NCBI RefSeq assembly: GCF_016801865.2
Contig: NC_068938.1
Location: 23,532,798-23,596,797, forward strand
DNA length: 64,000 nucleotides
From: Culex pipiens pallens
Taxonomy: Eukaryota > Arthropoda > Insecta > Diptera > Culicidae
Direction: 5' to 3'
Position 1 is the first letter of the stretch, and every line of letters begins with the position of its first letter. The position numbers and the translations under genes are program-made. Under the pieces are notes generated by a model that saw only the letters and a program-made list of their open reading frames with translations, made no database searches and was not told the DNA's origin. Positions 59,721-64,000 of the stretch are shown piece after piece.

Positions 59721-59910
59721 TTCGTTAGCTATTTCGAAGGTTATTTTTGCAATTTTTTTCCTTGTCTGTCTAATTCGTTCTCCTTAGTACCAGTAAACTC
59801 TCTCCCCATTTTGAACAAATCAACTGTTGAAAGGTAGTCCATATCTCAGCTCAGGATAACAACTGCGCCAATGTATTTGTTAAAGCAACCTAATGAAATG
59901 AAATGAAATG
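59721..59910 (+). mobile_element. Short retroelement 3' fragment with TGAAA-type tail
   Basis: About 190 bases end in four ATGAA/TGAAA-type tail units. They are bordered by 8-base duplications aaactaca at 59713-59720 and 59911-59918. This is the signature of a severely 5'-truncated non-LTR insertion; too little remains to name the family. Confidence 0.6.
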
Positions 59911-60150
59911 AAACTACAAGTGCAATTTGTAAGACTTGATCCCGGCATTTTACAAGCTGAATTAATTGGTTTGTTTTTTTCATATATGGTTTCCTTTAGT
60001 ATAGTTGAATATGACTTACTGCAGTTTAAACCATTTTTCAAATGTTGTGTTAACACAAATTACAGTCATGCCCCAGTTTTGCACGACTCGGTTTTGCAAT
60101 GCTCCGGTTTTGATTCGTTGATTCGTTACTTAAGTTTCCTGCATTTTAAA

Positions 60151-61200
60151 ATATGGGTATCAAAAATGATCGGTATTTTTTTTGAACACACTAAATTTTT
60201 TCACAAAACTACGTATATTGGAAAAAAAATACTAAAAATTTTAGTTTTGTACAATATGGGTATCAAACGATCAGGATTTTTTCATACATTTCGAAAATTA
60301 TAACACATTTTTTTCAAAATACTCAAATTTTATTTTTGAAAAAATTATCAAAATTTCATCTTTTCACAATATGGGTATCAGATGATCGGATTTTTTTTAT
60401 ACATTTTGAATATATTAAAAGTATGTTTTGAAAATACTCAAAATTGTCACGAAACTACACATTTTTGAAAAAAAAAACAATTAAAATCTTAGTTTTTACA
60501 ATATGTACAACAAACGATCGAGATTTTTTCATACATTTCGAAAGTGGTAACACGATTTTTTGGAAATACTTAAATTTTTCACAAAACTACGTATTTTTAA
60601 AAAAAAATGCTCAAAATTTCAGTTTTGATAATATTGGTATCAAATGATCGAGAAATTTTAATAAATTTCGAACGCTATAACAAATGTTTTGAAAATACTC
60701 CAAATTGTCCCAAAACTACGTTTTTTTAAATAAATACTCCCTATTTAAAAGTTTTAAAATTTATAACATTTAAAATTCTGATAATTTGCTACCCTTTTGA
60801 AATTTTCAATGTTTTTTTTTCTTACATTCGTAGTTTTGTGAAAATGTTGAGTATTTTCAAAAAAGGTTGTTATTACATTCGAAATCTATGAAAAAATTCG
60901 GATCATTTTATACTTATATTGCGAAAAACTGAAATTTTGAGTATTTTTGCGAAAATATATATTTTGTGGATTTTTTTTAGAATTTTCGAAAAATGTTGTC
61001 ACTACATTCAAAATGTATGAAAAATCCCAATCATTTGATACAATTATTGAAAAAAAAACTAAAATTTTAAGTTTTTTTTTCGAAAATACGAAGTTTTGTG
61101 AAAATTTCCAGTATTTTCAAAAAAAAAAAAATGGATGACATTTGAAATGTATGACAAAAACACAATCTTTTGATATCCATATTGCAATAACAAATATTTT
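60151..61200. repeat. AT-rich tandem units arranged as an inverted array
   Basis: About five degenerate units of 100-135 bases on the left (starts near 60151, 60250, 60366, 60498 and 60630) share AATATGGGTATCAAA, CGATC, TACATTTCGAAA and ACAAAACTACGTATTTTT. From about 60820 to 61200 the same phrases occur in reverse complement (TACGAAGTTTTGTGAAAAT, ACATTCGAAAT.TATGAAAAA, ATCATTT.ATAC) in about three units. The centre is near 60770. Confidence 0.7.
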
Positions 61201-61392
61201 GAGTTTTTAAGAGTAATAAAATGCTTTTCAGAAAACAGGAAAAATACGTATTTTTGTGAAAATTTTGATGTAACTATAATAACAATGGATAGCTGCCATC
61301 ATCCAGATCCCAAAACACTATAATTTTTTGATGTTTGCATGATTTTTCATTCGATTATAGCCAATGTCTCCCATATTATAGAAACTATATGT

Positions 61393-62416
61393 GGGTCATT
61401 CCATGTCAACTGAGTGCACTTTTGGACTCGACCTTCACCGAATTGGACCAAACTTGGAGGGAACGTTCATCTATCGATTGTTAACAGAAATCCCAAGTTT
61501 GGTGCTGATTGGACCATCCATCTATTTTTGGTACCACCCTCTTTTTTTACTTTTTTCTTTTAATCATAACTTTGCAACTAATTGAGCAAAAGACTTTCTA
61601 AAGGTTGCATTTCATAGAAAATTATTCCAGGAATTCGATAAAAATAAAATTTTAACCCTTAAGTGCCCCGGTATATTATATTTTGACGTTTTATGTATTA
61701 AAATTCAGTTTTAATTAATTCCATATATTTTTATTTTTTTTTATTTTATCACCATCGTGTTCCCGGACAATTTAACATAAAAACCAATGTCAACCTCAAA
61801 CTAAAATAAACTATTGGCGAGATACAGCGATTTTACTGAAAAAGTTTGAAACTGCGAAGCACTCTGCCCTATGAATTCAAATCCGAAATATGTTTCTCAC
61901 ATATAAAAACCGAACTATGCGGGATTCATGTAATTCCAAGTGCTGTGCAAAATCAAACTTTTTTCAGTTAAATCGCTGTATATCGCCAAAAGATTATTTT
62001 AGTTTGAGGTTAACATTTATTATTACGTAAACTTGTGCGGGGAACACGATGGTGATTAAATAAAAAAATAAAATATAAGGAATTGATAAAAACTGAATGT
62101 TAATACAAAAAACTTTAAAATATAATAGACAGGGGAACTTAAGGATTAAAATTCCTTAACGAATTCCTTGGACAATTTTCTATAAACTGCAACCTCTAGA
62201 AAGTTTTTTTTCTCAAATAGTTGCAAAGTTATGACTAAAAAAAGTTTTTTAGAAAATCGTCAACAAAGAGGGCATTGCCAAAAATAGAGAGATGGTCCAA
62301 TCAGTACCAAACTTGGAATTTCTGTTTACTATCGATAGATGAACGTTCCCTCCAAGTTTGGTCCAAATCGGTGAAGGTCGAGTCCAAAAGTGTACTCAGT
62401 TGACCTGGAATGACCC
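61393..62416. mobile_element. Near-palindromic foldback element, 1.02 kb
   Basis: Arms of about 470 bases (61393-61864 and 61938-62416) are inverted repeats with ends GGGTCATTCCATGTCAACTG and CAGTTGACCTGGAATGACCC. A loop of about 74 bases lies between. ATGT flanks both ends (61389-61392 and 62417-62420) and is a likely 4-base target duplication. It carries no transposase. Arm divergence is modest, with internal indels. Confidence 0.85.
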
Positions 62417-62526
62417 ATGTTGAGAACGGAATTTCTGATCATTTTTGTGTTTTATGCGTGAAATAACTAAATACGGCTCAATAATTTAATACGAACAACG
62501 TTTTACATTGAAACACACGAATCCTA

Positions 62527-62552
62527 AAAAAGTGTCCACTTAGTTTATGGAT
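62527..62552. mobile_element. Half copy of the poly-G palindromic MITE
   Basis: AAAAAGTGTCCACTTAGTTT followed by ATGGAT matches the right inner end of the element at 10095-10260 (AAAAAGTGTCCACGTGGTTT, ATGGAT) with two changes. Only this end is found. Confidence 0.45.
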
Positions 62553-64000
62553 CATAATCATCATGATTGTTTAACAAGTCAAGTGTGAAAAATTGCAACG
62601 TAGAAAACATTTATGGATAAGTAATCACGAATTACTAAGTAACACCATTCAAATTTTAGTACTTCATAATTACAAAAAAAGGGAATTGCTAATTTGATAG
62701 GAAGATGTAATGCAGGACTACGATATCCCAAATTACAATAAATCTAAGATCCGAAGAAATAAAATACTGGTTTACAAAAAAAGAACACCAAGATGAACCC
62801 TGGAGTTTTTTTTTTTTAAGTCCAAAAAACCAAATTTCCAGTTTTTGCTTATTGGGTGTTTTTGAAACCGCCTTGAGTCAGGGGTATTAAAAAACACCTA
62901 AAAAGCAAAAAATTAAAATTTACCAGGACCTTAAAAAAAAACTCTAAAACTGTAAATGTGGTAAAAGAAAAATAATGCTAAGGAGTCTTTGTTATTTCTG
63001 AATTTCTCTGTTTTATATGATTTCGTGATCGCAAATGACAAATGAACTCACTTGGTTTCGGGCAACAGAACCCAACGCGTCGGCGTCATTTCTAACAACT
63101 CATATTTGCATACCAATTGTGCATTAAACAAATAAAATCTCTAAATTGCTTTAATATGAATCTAAAAAAGGCATCATTCTTGAAGTTGTTTTCAAAACAT
63201 TGTATCCTTTTTGTAGAAACAAACGCCAGCAATCAGTTTCGTTCCATAATGTATATGATCACTGTCCGTTAGGCCCCCACCACCAGACTCCGGAGGCACA
63301 GTCCAGTCGACGATCGATAGACAAATAGATGGATGGATCGATGACATTCCACCTGGGCGCGACAACGATTCGACTAATATAGGCATATTTACACATATTT
63401 TATAAATTTCCATATTTGAAATTGTTGCTGGCTGCTGCTGCTGGAAGCTGTTACTTTGACCATTCGAGACGATCGAGGCTCTGAATTTATGGAAGCTCTT
63501 TCGTGTGATGGTGTGTTCGTCCCCGAGGAAACGAGGTAAGATGATAAAAAAACAATCATTCAATTATTCAAGCACTGATTAATTGCTGGTTGCCGCCGTT
63601 TCGCTTCGGTTTTTTTCCCCTCTCTTGAATAAATTACTTTAGTGGCTTCGATTTTACTTTTTTTTCTCTCTATCTCTCGCCAGGTGGAGGAGTTGGTGGG
63701 GTTGGTGCTGATCGATTGACGAATTGTGTGTGACACATCCTCCCTGAGCTCTTTTTTGGGGGTGGGGGAGGTGTGAAAGATCGATTCTGGAGACGATGCT
63801 GGTGATGGCATGTGCTTCGAGTTGTTGTTTACCTGGCGGTTCCAGGATAACTGGATTCAGACAGAATAGAGTGGGGTGGTAGGGGGAGGGGGCTAGACTA
63901 ATCTGAATTGATAAAGATGCATCTCATCACATCACATCCCACACAGAAAGCAGAGGGAGGAGAGCAAAAACAAATGCCCGATTCAGAGTTAAGTGATGCA
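62553..64000. other. No gene recognised (right edge)
   Basis: AT-rich to about 63060, then mixed composition with purine/pyrimidine-rich patches near 63650-63960. Minus-strand frames at 63192-63563 and 63560-63811 have no recognised domain. Confidence 0.35.

Noticed and set aside
40..64000. Bacterial-type systems (CRISPR, operons, riboswitches, prophage)
   Set aside because: Composition, introns, retroelements and MITEs are those of an animal nuclear genome. No spaced repeats of CRISPR type and no clustered co-directional genes are present.

Overview
The window looks like nuclear DNA of an insect, most likely a culicine mosquito (Culex-like). This is an inference from repeat content and not a database match: a Jockey-type retroelement ORF1, tRNA-derived short retroelements, many palindromic MITEs, a 61-bp dipteran-sized intron and long AT-rich intergenic DNA. 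There are no operons, CRISPR arrays or bacterial signals. Only one host gene is clear: a two-exon F-box/leucine-rich-repeat protein gene at 38664-40278 (+, 517 aa), with an arthropod Inr plus DPE core promoter just upstream.

Layout. 1-4 kb: a possible minus-strand exon, then an (ATTTTTAG)n array split by an intact-ORF1 Jockey-like element (1965-3678) that has no reverse transcriptase ORF. 6.0-6.5 kb: a 127-bp tandem repeat. 10.1 kb: a palindromic MITE with poly-G tracts. 12.5-13.5 kb: a (TTGAGTC)n array between 25-bp direct repeats. 19.8-27.3 kb: (AAAATC)n abutting about 6 kb of (TTTTTAG)n, which is interrupted by a SINE-like element carrying two tRNA-like modules. 31.5-32.0 kb: (AAAAAC)n. 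37.0-37.7 kb: (GATTTT)n, the reverse complement of the 19.8-kb array. 38.6-40.3 kb: the F-box gene, followed directly by a foldback element. 41-50 kb: a cluster of MITEs, a 5'-truncated SINE copy with a 14-bp target-site duplication, and larger inverted repeats. 53.5-54.2 kb: a second, divergent, 5'-truncated copy of the ORF1-only element with a 13-bp target-site duplication. 59.7-62.4 kb: a small retroelement fragment, a tandem-plus-inverted AT-rich array, and a 1-kb near-palindrome with an ATGT duplication.

About 10 kb of the 64 kb is short-unit tandem array. The most interesting signal is the ORF1-only Jockey-like lineage. Two divergent copies both go from the ORF1 stop straight into a homologous 3' UTR, an AATAAA and a GAATT-type tail. 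In a 43-codon C-terminal stretch I count 21 synonymous and 7 amino-acid-changing codon differences. This is the organisation of a gag-only retroelement, comparable to HeT-A of Drosophila or mammalian half-LINEs. Several weak exon candidates with good splice sites suggest host transcripts on both strands with large introns; these are low confidence.
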